A stretch of 51,200 nt of DNA. Source: Alphaproteobacteria bacterium (GTDB lineage Bacteria; Pseudomonadota; Alphaproteobacteria; Micavibrionales; Micavibrionaceae). Position 1 is the stretch's first letter, and each line of letters opens with the position of its first letter. A program made the translations under genes and the position numbers. The notes under the pieces are model-generated. The model did not search any database and was not told the DNA's origin. It saw only the letters and a program-made list of their open reading frames with translations. Where the stretch lies: positions 1 through 51,200 of the forward strand of contig JAERIN010000007.1 in NCBI GenBank assembly GCA_016757515.1, in the 5' to 3' direction. Shown piece by piece: positions 18,314 to 26,349 of the stretch.

Positions 18314-18318
18314 GCCCC

Positions 18319-18347
18319 TTGCGCCTCCCTTATTTGCCCCTTATACG
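18319..18347 (+). promoter_or_regulatory. Promoter of gapR
   Basis: TTGCGC (18319-18324), a 17-nt spacer and TATACG (18342-18347), then 10 nt to the ATG at 18358. The predicted leader is only a few bases and there is no Shine-Dalgarno sequence. Confidence 0.55.
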
Positions 18348-18357
18348 CCAGGGCACC

Positions 18358-18606
18358 ATGGAACAACACCACGACACGGCAACAGCCGCACGCCTGAAGA
18401 GCTATATTGAGCGCATCGAGCGCTTGGAGGAGGAAAAAGCTGGCCTGGCCGCAGACATAAAGGACGTCTATGCAGAGGCCAAAGGCGCGGGGTTTGACGG
18501 GCCGACCATCCGCAAAATTGTCTCCCTGCGCAAAAAGGACGACGCCAAGCGCGTGGAGGAGGACGCTCTTCTCAAGGCATACAAAGAGGCCATCGGCATG
18601 GTGTAG
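18358..18606 (+). CDS. gapR: GapR-family nucleoid-associated protein (DUF2312)
   Basis: 82 residues, the usual length. [15 protein letters not shown] and the following [15 protein letters not shown], then [11 protein letters not shown], match the GapR family closely. In Caulobacter, GapR forms clamps on overtwisted DNA ahead of replication and transcription and stimulates topoisomerases. It is almost confined to alphaproteobacteria, which supports the taxonomic call. The gene sits directly beside the parS cluster, 17 bp before the first site. Confidence 0.92.
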   Translation: MEQHHDTATAARLKSYIERIERLEEEKAGLAADIKDVYAEAKGAGFDGPTIRKIVSLRKKDDAKRVEEDALLKAYKEAIGMV

Positions 18607-18622
18607 CCCTTCTGCCCAAAAG

Positions 18623-18638
18623 TGTTTCACGTGAAACA
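18623..18638. promoter_or_regulatory. parS centromere site 1 (perfect consensus)
   Basis: TGTTTCACGTGAAACA, identical to the consensus ParB-binding site. It is the core of a perfect 28-bp palindrome (18617-18644), so both flanks are also symmetrical. ParB loads here to organise and segregate the chromosome. Confidence 0.93.
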
Positions 18639-18647
18639 CTTTTGTGT

Positions 18648-18653
18648 TATACT
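18648..18653 (+). promoter_or_regulatory. -10 element of a leaderless gene beside parS
   Basis: TATACT ends 6 nt before the ATG at 18660. The -35 position (18625-18630, TTTCAC) falls inside parS site 1, so bound ParB should cover the promoter. The GGAGG at 18654-18658 is too close to the ATG to work as a ribosome-binding site. Confidence 0.5.
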
Positions 18654-18659
18654 GGAGGT

Positions 18660-18848
18660 ATGCTCCAAAAACGCACCCGCGTTGCGGTCTATGTCGGCGT
18701 AGGCTTGGCCCTTGCCGCCGCCGGGGGGGGTTCCCTCTTGGTCAGCCCCGGCCAGAACGCCCCCATGGCGGCCTCCGTTCGCGCCCTGTCTCAAGACACC
18801 GGCACCCTGGTGGACGACGTTATGGCAGACCTTGCGCATGACGCATAA
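18660..18848 (+). CDS. Small protein with N-terminal membrane/signal segment
   Basis: 62 residues. After a basic start (MLQKRTR) comes a hydrophobic stretch at about 8-27 (VAVYVGVGLALAAAGGGSLL), then a polar tail. It could be a membrane anchor or a cleaved signal peptide. I do not recognise the family. The gene lies 3 bp before the DHH phosphoesterase gene, so they form an operon, and its promoter overlaps parS site 1. Confidence 0.55.
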   Translation: MLQKRTRVAVYVGVGLALAAAGGGSLLVSPGQNAPMAASVRALSQDTGTLVDDVMADLAHDA

Positions 18849-18851
18849 TCC

Positions 18852-19823
18852 GTGGACACTGGACGCGTTGTGATCCCAGACCTTGACCCCGGACGCACCT
18901 ATCGCCTCCTCACGCGCAGTGACATGGACGGCATCGCCTGCGCGGCACTCCTGGCCGCTCGGAGCGCTGTGGAGTCCGTGTCTTTCGCCCACCCTAAGGA
19001 TGTCCGCGACGGCCTTGTGCCCGTGGAAGCCGGGGACATTATGGCCCACCTCCCGTACGTCCCCGGCGTGCACTTGGCCTTTGATAATAAACCCAGCGAC
19101 GTGGAGCGCTTGGGCCTGGCCCCCCGTCCTGCGCGCCTCGTCTGTGACGAGTCCGCCCCCAGCGCCGCACGCGTTGTGTGGGACCACTTCGGTGGAGCGT
19201 TCCCCGGCGTGGCCCCGGCCCTAGTGGCCGCCGCAGACCGTTTTTGTGCTGCAGACTTCGCCCGGGGGGAGATCCTGGAGCCCAGCGGTTGGGCCCTTTT
19301 GGCCACCATCGCGGACCCGCGCACAGGTTTGGGGCGCTTTAGACACTTTACAGTCTCTAACTACCGTCTGATGGAGCGCTTGGTGGGGCTGGCTGCGGCG
19401 CACAGTGAACGGGTGGAGACCATCCTGGCAGACCCGGATATGCGCGAGCGCGTGACGTTCCTCTGGGATCACCGCGCGGACTTTGAGGCCCAGATTCGCC
19501 GCTGCACCCGTCTCCACCCCGGGGGCCTTGGGGTGTTGGACCTGCGCGGTGAGGAGGTCATTTGGCCGGGCTCGCGTTTTGCGCTCTACGCCCTCCTGCC
19601 GGAAATACGGGTCTCGTGCCATGTCTTCTGGGGCCGGAATCGTCAGAATACCGTGTTTGCCCTGGGGCGCTCTCTCTTCCAGGCCAAGGCGAACGATGTG
19701 GACCTGGGGGCCCTGTGCCTGGAGCACGGCGGAGACGGCGCGCCGGGCGCGGGGACATGCCAGGTGGACAACGCCCACGCGGAGGAGGTCTTGGCCAATT
19801 TTGTTATATGCCTGTCCGCGTGA
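18852..19823 (+). CDS. DHH-family phosphoesterase (exopolyphosphatase-like)
   Basis: 323 residues starting at GTG. LLTRSDMDGIACAALL is the N-terminal DHH-type metal motif, and VCDESAPSAARVVWDH is the later metal-binding motif. The C-terminal FALGRSLFQ, then NVDLG-like and HGGDGAPGAGTCQV, correspond to the DHHA1 glycine-rich substrate loop. Related proteins are annotated as exopolyphosphatase or as nanoRNA/pAp phosphatase; the substrate cannot be decided from sequence. The gene lies between parS sites 1 and 2; its stop codon ends 2 bp before site 2. Confidence 0.75.
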   Translation: MDTGRVVIPDLDPGRTYRLLTRSDMDGIACAALLAARSAVESVSFAHPKDVRDGLVPVEAGDIMAHLPYVPGVHLAFDNKPSDVERLGLAPRPARLVCDESAPSAARVVWDHFGGAFPGVAPALVAAADRFCAADFARGEILEPSGWALLATIADPRTGLGRFRHFTVSNYRLMERLVGLAAAHSERVETILADPDMRERVTFLWDHRADFEAQIRRCTRLHPGGLGVLDLRGEEVIWPGSRFALYALLPEIRVSCHVFWGRNRQNTVFALGRSLFQAKANDVDLGALCLEHGGDGAPGAGTCQVDNAHAEEVLANFVICLSA

Positions 19824-19825
19824 GG

Positions 19826-19841
19826 TGTTTCACGTGAAACG
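19826..19841. promoter_or_regulatory. parS centromere site 2 (15/16 match)
   Basis: TGTTTCACGTGAAACG, one mismatch at the last base of the consensus. It begins 2 bp after the DHH gene's stop codon. Confidence 0.88.
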
Positions 19842-19916
19842 CGCGCGCGCCTCACCCCGCCGAAAGGTGAGATCGGGGCATGCTTTCTTTCGCCGGGGGG
19901 CGAGCCGTTCGCAAAG

Positions 19917-19932
19917 TGGTTCACGTGAAACA
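19917..19932. promoter_or_regulatory. parS centromere site 3 (15/16 match)
   Basis: TGGTTCACGTGAAACA, one mismatch at position 3. The flanks AAAG and CTTTT extend the symmetry, as at site 1. It lies 97 bp before the hemA start. Confidence 0.88.
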
Positions 19933-20028
19933 CTTTTGGGCGCGCGTTTTATACATCAAAAAAAAGCATAAAGAGCATTTTTGGCCCTGTCCCTTTATGT
20001 TGACCCGTCATGGACGTATACTCCGCCC

Positions 20029-21252
20029 ATGGCCTGCGATAAATATTTCACAGATTATCTGGCCGCGCTGAAGGCCGAGGGGCGCTACCGCCGCTTTGCG
20101 ACTCTGGAGCGGGTGGTGGGCCGATTCCCTCGGGCCCTGTTGCACGAAGACAGCTCCACGCGGGAGGTCACCGTCTGGTGCTCCAACGATTACCTAGGCA
20201 TGGGGCAGAACACCAAGGTCATCGCCGCAGCGCGGGAAGCCCTGGAGCGGAGCGGCGCGGGGGCCGGCGGCACGCGGAATATTTCTGGCACCATGCGCCA
20301 CCATGTGGACCTGGAGCGCACTGTGGCAGCGCTGCACGGCAAGGCTGCGGCTCTTGTTTTTTCAAGCGGATATGTGGCGAACGAGGGAGCCCTGGCCGCT
20401 CTGGGCCGCCTCCTGCCCGGCTGCATAATGTTCTCTGACGCCGGGAACCACGCCTCCATGATCCACGGCATCCGCGATTCAGGCTGCGCAAAGCAGATAT
20501 TCCGCCACAACGACATGGCCCATTTGGCGGCCCTGCTGGCTGCCGCGCCCGTGAACGCGCCTAAGATCGTGGCGTGCGAGAGCGTGTACTCCATGGACGG
20601 GGACATCGCCCCCCTGGCCGAGGTTGCGGCGCTGGCCCGGCACTATGGGGCCCTGACCTATCTGGATGAGGTGCACGCTGTGGGTATCTACGGCCCTGGC
20701 GGGGCGGGCGTCGCGTCGCGGGATGGCGCCACATTTGACGTGATTGAGGGCACCTTCGGCAAGGCCTACGGCGCGCAAGGGGGCTATATTGCGGGCTCTG
20801 AGGTCCTGGTGGACGCCGTGCGCAGCGCGGCCGGGCCGTTTATCTTCACGACCTCCCTGCCCCCAGCGACCCTGGCCGCTGCGCGGGCCGCTGTGGAGCA
20901 CTTACAGCAAAGCGGTACAGAGCGAGAGCGCCTCTGGACCAACGTGGTCCGGCTGAAGGCGGGCCTGCGCGCTGCGGGCCTGCCTTTCATGGACGGGCCA
21001 AGCCATATTGTCCCCCTCATCGTGGGAGAGCCAAACTGCTGCCGCGCAGTGACAGACCGTCTCTTGGGCGAGCACGGGATATACGTCCAGCCCATCAACT
21101 ACCCCACCGTGCCCAGGGGTACGGAGCGCCTGCGCCTCACGGCCACTGCGGCGCACAAAGCTGCAGACGTAGACGCCCTGGTGGCCGCCCTGGCAGACCT
21201 ATGGCGCAGCGAGCATATCCCTGCTGCCTGCCACCGACAGGCCCACGGGTGA
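20029..21252 (+). CDS. hemA: 5-aminolevulinate synthase
   Basis: 407 residues. It condenses glycine and succinyl-CoA to 5-aminolevulinate, the C4 entry to haem typical of alphaproteobacteria. The PLP lysine is K245 in [16 protein letters not shown], close to K248 of the Rhodobacter enzyme; [25 protein letters not shown] and [15 protein letters not shown] are other family motifs. I took the ATG at 20029 because the ALAS fold begins there and a perfect-looking -10, TATACT (20017-20022), ends 6 nt before it. Glycine C-acetyltransferase is a less likely relative. Confidence 0.92.
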   Translation: MACDKYFTDYLAALKAEGRYRRFATLERVVGRFPRALLHEDSSTREVTVWCSNDYLGMGQNTKVIAAAREALERSGAGAGGTRNISGTMRHHVDLERTVAALHGKAAALVFSSGYVANEGALAALGRLLPGCIMFSDAGNHASMIHGIRDSGCAKQIFRHNDMAHLAALLAAAPVNAPKIVACESVYSMDGDIAPLAEVAALARHYGALTYLDEVHAVGIYGPGGAGVASRDGATFDVIEGTFGKAYGAQGGYIAGSEVLVDAVRSAAGPFIFTTSLPPATLAAARAAVEHLQQSGTERERLWTNVVRLKAGLRAAGLPFMDGPSHIVPLIVGEPNCCRAVTDRLLGEHGIYVQPINYPTVPRGTERLRLTATAAHKAADVDALVAALADLWRSEHIPAACHRQAHG

Positions 21253-21261
21253 GGCCCCCCC

Positions 21262-21597
21262 TCAGAACACCACAGCCACGCCAACGGCCTGTGCGCCCAG
21301 GAGGCCAGGCTTGCGCAGCGCCACGCGCCCGCCGCGCACGCCGGGGTTGGCCCGCGCGAGGGCGGCCACCTCAGCCGCCAAGGTCTCCAGCAGATCCCGG
21401 TGTCTCTGCGCGGCCAGGGATCGGATGTCCTGCGCGAGGGTCTCATAGTCCACGGCCTGGGCTATAGCGTCGTCGGCCGGGGGCTCCACCTCCAAGGTGA
21501 CGTCCAAAAGGAGGCGCTGCGGCCCCGCGCGTTCGGCCGGGTGGACACCCACAGGGGCCAGAATCTCCAGACCCTCAAGAACAACAAACGTTTGCAT
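21262..21597 (-). CDS. folB: Dihydroneopterin aldolase
   Basis: 111 residues. LEGLEILAPVGVHPAER carries the FolB glutamate/tyrosine region (here the tyrosine position is V/H), and VDYETLAQDI with LLETLAAEVA match the second half, including the conserved glutamate. FolB makes 6-hydroxymethyl-dihydropterin in folate synthesis. The start at 21597 is chosen because the fold starts at MQTFVVLEG; longer versions add unrelated sequence. It is convergent with hemA and divergent from miaA, with no folate neighbour. Confidence 0.85.
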   Translation of the reverse strand: MQTFVVLEGLEILAPVGVHPAERAGPQRLLLDVTLEVEPPADDAIAQAVDYETLAQDIRSLAAQRHRDLLETLAAEVAALARANPGVRGGRVALRKPGLLGAQAVGVAVVF

Positions 21598-21654
21598 GCG
21601 TGACACACCCCATAGCGCCTTTGCGCCGCCTGGGCCAGCCCCCGCGCGCGTGCT

Positions 21655-22593
21655 ATGACGCCCCAGATGCCGACGACCGTCCACGTCATCGCCGGCCCCA
21701 CGGGCGCGGGGAAGTCCGCCTTAGCGCTGCGCATGGCGAGCGAGGTGGGGGGAGTCATCATCAACGCCGACGCGCTCCAGATCTACGCTGCCCTCCCCGT
21801 GCTGACGGCCCAACCGACACCAGAAGACCTAGCCGCCGCACCCCACGCGCTCTATGGCGTCCTGGACCCGGCAGGGCCCCCCTGCTCCGCAGGACACTGG
21901 CGGGAGATGGCCCTGGCCTCTATAGCGTGGGCACTCGCCGCCGGGGCGGTGCCCATCGTTGTGGGGGGCTCTGGGCTCTATCTCAAGGCTCTTATGGAAG
22001 GCCTGGCTCCCATCCCGGACATACCGGAGGCGGTTCGGGCCTGCGCGGCGGCGGAGCGCACACGCCTCGGCCCGGAGGCCTTCTTCGCCGAGGTCCGGCG
22101 GCGTGACCCGACCCTGGCCGCACGCCTGCACGCGGGGCACAAGGCCAGGGTTCTGCGTGCGTGGGAGGTGCATGAGGCCACGGGGCGCCCTCTGTCCGTC
22201 TGGCAGACGGAACCGCCGGAGGGCCCACCCCCGCACTGGCACTTTGCGGTGACGGTTCTCGCGCCCCCGCGGCCCGAGCTCTACGCCCGCTGTGATGCAC
22301 GCCTTCTGGTCATGCTGGAGGCCGGGGGATGGGCGGAGGCTGCCCGCTTTGAGGCCGATGTCGCCGCAGGCCGCCTACCGGAGGGCCCCCCCTCCGCCCG
22401 CGCACTGGGCCTGGCCCCCCTGCGGGCGCACATCCGGGGGGAACTGGGACAGCCTGAGGCCGTGGCCAGGGCCCAGGCAGACACAAGGCACTATGCAAAG
22501 CGTCAGGGGACCTGGCTGCGCACGCAGCTGCGTCCTGGCCCGCGCATCGCCCTAAAAAAACCGCCGCCTGGCACCCCAGGCGGCGGACTATAG
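21655..22593 (+). CDS. miaA: tRNA dimethylallyltransferase
   Basis: 312 residues. The P-loop is IAGPTGAGKSALA, and INADALQIYAALPV replaces the usual D-S-x-Q-Y-R motif, with VVGGSGLYLKALMEG after it. MiaA adds the isopentenyl group to A37 of tRNAs that read UNN codons. The conserved SxQVYR is changed to ALQIYA here, which may matter for substrate binding. The last codons (PPPGTPGGG) are formed by a perfect 11-bp hairpin that is a terminator on the other strand. Confidence 0.9.
   Translation: MTPQMPTTVHVIAGPTGAGKSALALRMASEVGGVIINADALQIYAALPVLTAQPTPEDLAAAPHALYGVLDPAGPPCSAGHWREMALASIAWALAAGAVPIVVGGSGLYLKALMEGLAPIPDIPEAVRACAAAERTRLGPEAFFAEVRRRDPTLAARLHAGHKARVLRAWEVHEATGRPLSVWQTEPPEGPPPHWHFAVTVLAPPRPELYARCDARLLVMLEAGGWAEAARFEADVAAGRLPEGPPSARALGLAPLRAHIRGELGQPEAVARAQADTRHYAKRQGTWLRTQLRPGPRIALKKPPPGTPGGGL
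22551..22586 (-). terminator. Intrinsic terminator on the minus strand inside the miaA 3' end
   Basis: Perfect 11-bp GC-rich stem (22561-22571 with 22576-22586), a 4-nt loop, and a run of seven A at 22554-22560 on the plus strand, i.e. seven T after the hairpin on the minus strand. There is no T-run on the plus side. It would stop antisense transcripts entering miaA. Confidence 0.65.
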
Positions 22594-22701
22594 CGGCTGT
22601 GCAACCCCACAAAGCCAAAAGAACAAAAGTTTCTATCATCAGAATGGCATGCGATTGTGGTGGAAATATGGCGTGAGGCGGGCGATACTGGGGCGCGGGC
22701 C

Positions 22702-22776
22702 GGGTGGTTAGCTCAGCGGTAGAGCACCTCGTTTACACCGAGGGGGCCGGGGGTTCGAAACCCTCACCACCCACCA
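22702..22776 (+). tRNA. tRNA-Val (anticodon TAC)
   Basis: 75 nt. The acceptor GGGTGGT (22702-22708) pairs with ACCACCC (22766-22772), followed by discriminator A and an encoded CCA. The D arm is TAGCTCAGCGGTAGAGCA, the anticodon stem is CCTCG/CGAGG with loop TTTACAC, and the T arm is GGGGGTTCGAAACCCTC. All arms pair as expected. Confidence 0.95.
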
Positions 22777-22823
22777 CCGCACCCATCTTCCCCCGCTCCT
22801 GTTGTGATGCTACACCCTTTTCT

Positions 22824-23810
22824 ATGTCCACCATACGGGCGTCTATCGTAGGGGTGACGGGCTTCACGGGGCTGGAGCTTCTGCGCCTTTTGCGCGCGCA
22901 CCCGCAGGTCTCCCTCGCGCACCTGACCTCCCGCCAGCACGCGGGGGAGCCCATCGCAGCGCTCTATCCGCACCTGGCTCCCCTGCCCCACCGAATCACA
23001 AGCCCCGACTACGACACCCTGGCGCGCGACAGCGACGTGGTGTTCCTGGCCCTGCCGCACAGGACCGCGCAAGGGGCCGTGGCCGCGCTGCACGGCAAGA
23101 CAAAGGTCATTGACCTGTCTGCGGACTACCGCTTGCCCGACCTTGAGCTATACCAAAAACACTACGGACCCCACGCGCACCCAGAGCTTCTGGGCCGCAT
23201 CCCTTATGGCGCGCCGGAGATTGTGGGGCGCGCGGCCATCGCCGCCGCCACGACGGTGGCCAACCCTGGGTGCTATGCTCTTTTGGTTCAGTTGCTCCTG
23301 TTCCCCTTCGCGGGGCGCATCGCCCACGCGGACGTCATCGCCATCACAGGCTCGTCCGGCCTGGGGCGGGAGGCGCGACCCGCCGCGCACCACGCCACGC
23401 GGACCCTGCGCAGCTACAACATAAACACGCACCGCCACATCTCCGAGATCGCCCGTGGTGCGGCCACGCCGGCAGAGCGCATCAACTTCCTGCCCACCTC
23501 GGGCCCCTTTGTGCGCGGGATATTTGCCACCGCGTTTATAGATATCGCAGAGCCCGTGGCCGAGCCCGGCGCGGTGTACGCCGACGCCCCCTTCGTACGC
23601 ATCACGGACAGCGTGGCCCTGGCCAGCGTCGTCGGCTCCAACTACGCCGACGTGTCCTTCGTAGCGGGGCAAGGGGGCCGCGTCATCGCGCAGGGTGCCC
23701 TGGACAACCTGGTCAAGGGCGCCGCGGGCGCCGCGCTGCAAAACATGAACCTGATGTGCGGCTTGCCAGAGACCGCGGGGCTGGATACGCTTGGATCGGT
23801 GTGGCCATGA
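22824..23810 (+). CDS. argC: N-acetyl-gamma-glutamyl-phosphate reductase
   Basis: 328 residues. The N-terminal NADP motif is ASIVGVTGFTGLELLRLL, and the catalytic cysteine is C150 in VANPGCYA; GSSGLGREARP and the later HRHISEI are family motifs. It makes N-acetylglutamate semialdehyde in arginine synthesis. I chose the ATG at 22824; upstream in-frame codons run into the tRNA-Val. TACACC (22811-22816) ends 7 nt before the ATG. It is first of a four-gene run (argC, membrane protein, argB, glutaredoxin) with overlapping ends. Confidence 0.93.
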   Translation: MSTIRASIVGVTGFTGLELLRLLRAHPQVSLAHLTSRQHAGEPIAALYPHLAPLPHRITSPDYDTLARDSDVVFLALPHRTAQGAVAALHGKTKVIDLSADYRLPDLELYQKHYGPHAHPELLGRIPYGAPEIVGRAAIAAATTVANPGCYALLVQLLLFPFAGRIAHADVIAITGSSGLGREARPAAHHATRTLRSYNINTHRHISEIARGAATPAERINFLPTSGPFVRGIFATAFIDIAEPVAEPGAVYADAPFVRITDSVALASVVGSNYADVSFVAGQGGRVIAQGALDNLVKGAAGAALQNMNLMCGLPETAGLDTLGSVWP

Positions 23811-25198
23811 CCTCGCACAGCCCAGGACCCATCTCGCGCAGAGCGTCGTCCAAGATCTTTGGCGCTCGCCTTGCGGGGGCACTAGACGCGCAGCGGGATG
23901 CGCGGGGAGCCTTCTTTTTCTACCTCTACGGCGTGGTGCTTATCTCTGCCGCAGTGATTGTTCTTGGTCTTGCGGCCCGGGGCCTGCCCCCCCTCGGGCC
24001 CACGCCCGTGCCGGACCGGCCCGGCCTGGAGCACCCGCAGGGCCAAGCTCTCACCCCCGCCTTTGACAGCATAAGCCACGGCATCACGCGGGAGGAGGTG
24101 GAAAAGGGCCGCGCGGCGAACAAGGCCGCAGAACAACAGGCCCAGGGGCGGCGGGCGTTGTCCACCTTCCTTTGTGTGCTCCTCCTGTTCCTTATCTTGA
24201 AGCGGCGAAACGCCTTGTGGTCCGGCTGGGGCCTGATAGGCCTCCCCCTGACCGTGGCCATGGGCGGCTGGGCCGGGTCGTTCACGGCCATGGCCCCCGT
24301 GGCCTTCGCCACCACCCTGCCGCCCGGCGCGCGCCTGGCCAAGACGGTGGACGCGCCGACAGCCTTGGCCGCAGGCATAAGCCTGGTCACCGGTTCGTTC
24401 TGGGGAACCGCCCTGGTTTATCTCGCGGATAAGGGTCTTCCCGTTTTTTGGGGCAGGTTGTCCCCAGAAGCACAAACCAAGATCTTGGATACCCCCAAGA
24501 ACGCCCACCGCGCCGCGAAAGAGTCGTTGTCCCGCATATCTGTACCCAATCTGGGGGTGCGCGCCGGTGCACGTGCTTTCTGGAACAACACAAAGCAGTT
24601 TACGGAAGACACCGTTTTGTCCGATCCGCCAAAACAGGGAAAAACGGAAAAGCCCCATCAACATGTCGTTATCAGAGAAGCAGAACCAGGATACTCTCTT
24701 ATGTGGGCGTGCATATTTTGGATATATAGCTCTATATCAGTTATTTTATTATCTATTTGTATTTTTGTAATTTTAATGGCTTTTTTATCTATCTTTCTTA
24801 TTCCTGCTGGAAGTATTGGATTGGGAATTGCGGTTTTGATGGCCGGGGTTCTTTTTGTTGCAGCTATAGAGGCATGGTGGGGTCTCATTGTCCCGCACGC
24901 CGGTCTCCTGTTTTCTGCAATGACATACTTTGAGAACCCGGAGTATCCAGACAAAATGGGCGCCCCTATTTTCTGGATAATATTCTCTTCTCTGATTTTT
25001 ATTCAAGCCGCATCTTGCATATTTTATGCTTTCTCTGTGCGAGAAAAGAAAAACCGCGAGGATACGGACGGCTGGCTCGTTTTCTTTGCGGGGCTTTACG
25101 GTCTTCTGGGTGGCGTGATCCTGGGCATGATCCCTGTGGCCATCTTGAAAATGAAGCCGACTTTGGATAGGGGTGGGGGCGACAATGTCCAGCGATAG
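23807..25198 (+). CDS. Multi-spanning membrane protein of unknown function
   Basis: 463 residues with about seven to nine hydrophobic segments. TM candidates lie near residues 36-58, 118-132, 140-168, 185-208, 300-330, 335-365, 395-420 and 430-455. A polar loop of about 90 residues (210-300) splits two halves. Bases from about 24650 to 25070, which encode the second half, are distinctly AT-rich compared with the first half and with argC/argB. The ATG overlaps the argC stop (ATGA), and the end overlaps argB. I recognise no family. Position suggests co-expression with arginine genes, not a role. Confidence 0.8.
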   Translation: MTSHSPGPISRRASSKIFGARLAGALDAQRDARGAFFFYLYGVVLISAAVIVLGLAARGLPPLGPTPVPDRPGLEHPQGQALTPAFDSISHGITREEVEKGRAANKAAEQQAQGRRALSTFLCVLLLFLILKRRNALWSGWGLIGLPLTVAMGGWAGSFTAMAPVAFATTLPPGARLAKTVDAPTALAAGISLVTGSFWGTALVYLADKGLPVFWGRLSPEAQTKILDTPKNAHRAAKESLSRISVPNLGVRAGARAFWNNTKQFTEDTVLSDPPKQGKTEKPHQHVVIREAEPGYSLMWACIFWIYSSISVILLSICIFVILMAFLSIFLIPAGSIGLGIAVLMAGVLFVAAIEAWWGLIVPHAGLLFSAMTYFENPEYPDKMGAPIFWIIFSSLIFIQAASCIFYAFSVREKKNREDTDGWLVFFAGLYGLLGGVILGMIPVAILKMKPTLDRGGGDNVQR

Positions 25199-26105
25199 CC
25201 TCCCCCCCTTCTTCCTGAACGCGTTTTATGAGGCCAAGTTCGCCGGCGCGCTGTTCGTCGTGAAGGCGTCCGGCGACGTGGTGGACGATGACGCGGCCCT
25301 GGCCGCGCTGATGGACGACATAAAGGCCCTCATCTTCCGGGGCATACGGGTCCTGCTCGTCTACGGTGGCGGCGGGCCGGTGGACGCGGCGCTGGAAAAA
25401 TCCGGGGTGCCGGTGGTCAAGCGCGAGGGCCGACGCGTGACGGACGCCAAGACTCTACAGGTCCTCCAAGCCGAGATTGGCGGGCGCATCGCCCTGAAGG
25501 TCCACGCAGCCATGGCCAAGGCGCGGATGGAAGCCCTGGCCTTCAACGCCGTGCCCCCCGGCTGGCTGGACGTGCGCCTGCGCCCGAAAGAGCCGCATGA
25601 CTTTGGCCTTGTGGGGGACATCGCCGGGGCCAGCGGGCGGGACATCGCCCGCGCGTTCAGGGCTGCCCCCTGCCTGGCCACCGCGTGCCTGGCCGCCACG
25701 GCGGACGGCACCGCCGTGAACATCAACGCGGACACCGTGGCCACGGATCTGGCCATCGCCGCAGGTGCGGACAAGCTCTTGTTTTTGTCTAATGTGTCGG
25801 GGGTCTTGGTAGACGGCGCGCGGGCCTTCACCCTCGCAGACGCGGATATCCCCGGCCTTATAGCGCGCGGCGCGGCCACAGGGGGGATGCGCGTGAAGCT
25901 GGAAAACGCAGCGCGGGCCCTTGCCGCCGGGGTGGGCCGGGTGCATATCTTAAGTGGCCTAGAGCCGGGTGCCTTGGGGCGGGAGGTCTTTGAGTCTGTC
26001 GGCCCTGGGACGATGGTACTCAAAGAGGCCGAACGAGAAGCGTACCTGCGGGAAATTGAAATCCATAGGCGTATAGAAAGGGTTGCGAACCATGCCGGAA
26101 GTTGA
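25185..26105 (+). CDS. argB: Acetylglutamate kinase
   Basis: 306 residues of the amino-acid kinase fold. The substrate loop is LLVYGGGGPVDAAL (a Y where H is usual), followed by GRRVTDAKTLQVLQ, NINADTVATDLAIAAG, LFLSNVSGVLVDG and GGMRVKLENA, all in ArgB order. It phosphorylates N-acetylglutamate, the step before ArgC. The ATG at 25185 is preferred over 25173; the gene overlaps the membrane-protein gene by 14 bp and the glutaredoxin gene by 14 bp. Sequence is rather divergent from textbook ArgB, but argC in the same operon supports the call. Confidence 0.85.
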   Translation: MSSDSLPPFFLNAFYEAKFAGALFVVKASGDVVDDDAALAALMDDIKALIFRGIRVLLVYGGGGPVDAALEKSGVPVVKREGRRVTDAKTLQVLQAEIGGRIALKVHAAMAKARMEALAFNAVPPGWLDVRLRPKEPHDFGLVGDIAGASGRDIARAFRAAPCLATACLAATADGTAVNINADTVATDLAIAAGADKLLFLSNVSGVLVDGARAFTLADADIPGLIARGAATGGMRVKLENAARALAAGVGRVHILSGLEPGALGREVFESVGPGTMVLKEAEREAYLREIEIHRRIERVANHAGS

Positions 26106-26349
26106 GATCTACACCTGGAACCACTGCCCCTACTGCGCACGGGCAAAGACCCTTTTGACCTCCTACAGCGTTCCCTTCACGGAGTACGACATCACGGGGA
26201 ACGACGCAGCGCGAGAGGCCATGGTTGAGCGCACGGGCGGGCCGCGCACCGTGCCCCAGATCTTCATCGGCGGTGCCCACATTGGGGGGTGTGATGACCT
26301 CTTTGCCTTAGACCGGGACGGGCGGCTGGGCGGCCTGCTCAAGGGGTGA
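26092..26349 (+). CDS. grxC: Glutaredoxin 3
   Basis: 85 residues. The dithiol active site is C12-P-Y-C15 in YTWNHCPYCARA, with TVPQIFIGG and HIGGCDDL forming the glutathione-binding part. It reduces disulfides and glutathionylated proteins. It overlaps argB by 14 bp, and its 3' end overlaps the convergent methyltransferase gene by 42 bp. Confidence 0.93.
   Translation: MPEVEIYTWNHCPYCARAKTLLTSYSVPFTEYDITGNDAAREAMVERTGGPRTVPQIFIGGAHIGGCDDLFALDRDGRLGGLLKG

Noticed and set aside
18654-18659. GGAGGT directly before the ATG at 18660 as a ribosome-binding site
   Set aside because: Spacing of one base is too short; the upstream TATACT fits a leaderless start better.
19999-20022. TTGACC at 20000-20005 as the -35 of hemA
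   Set aside because: Only 11 nt separate it from TATACT, too short for a sigma70 promoter; only the -10 is kept.
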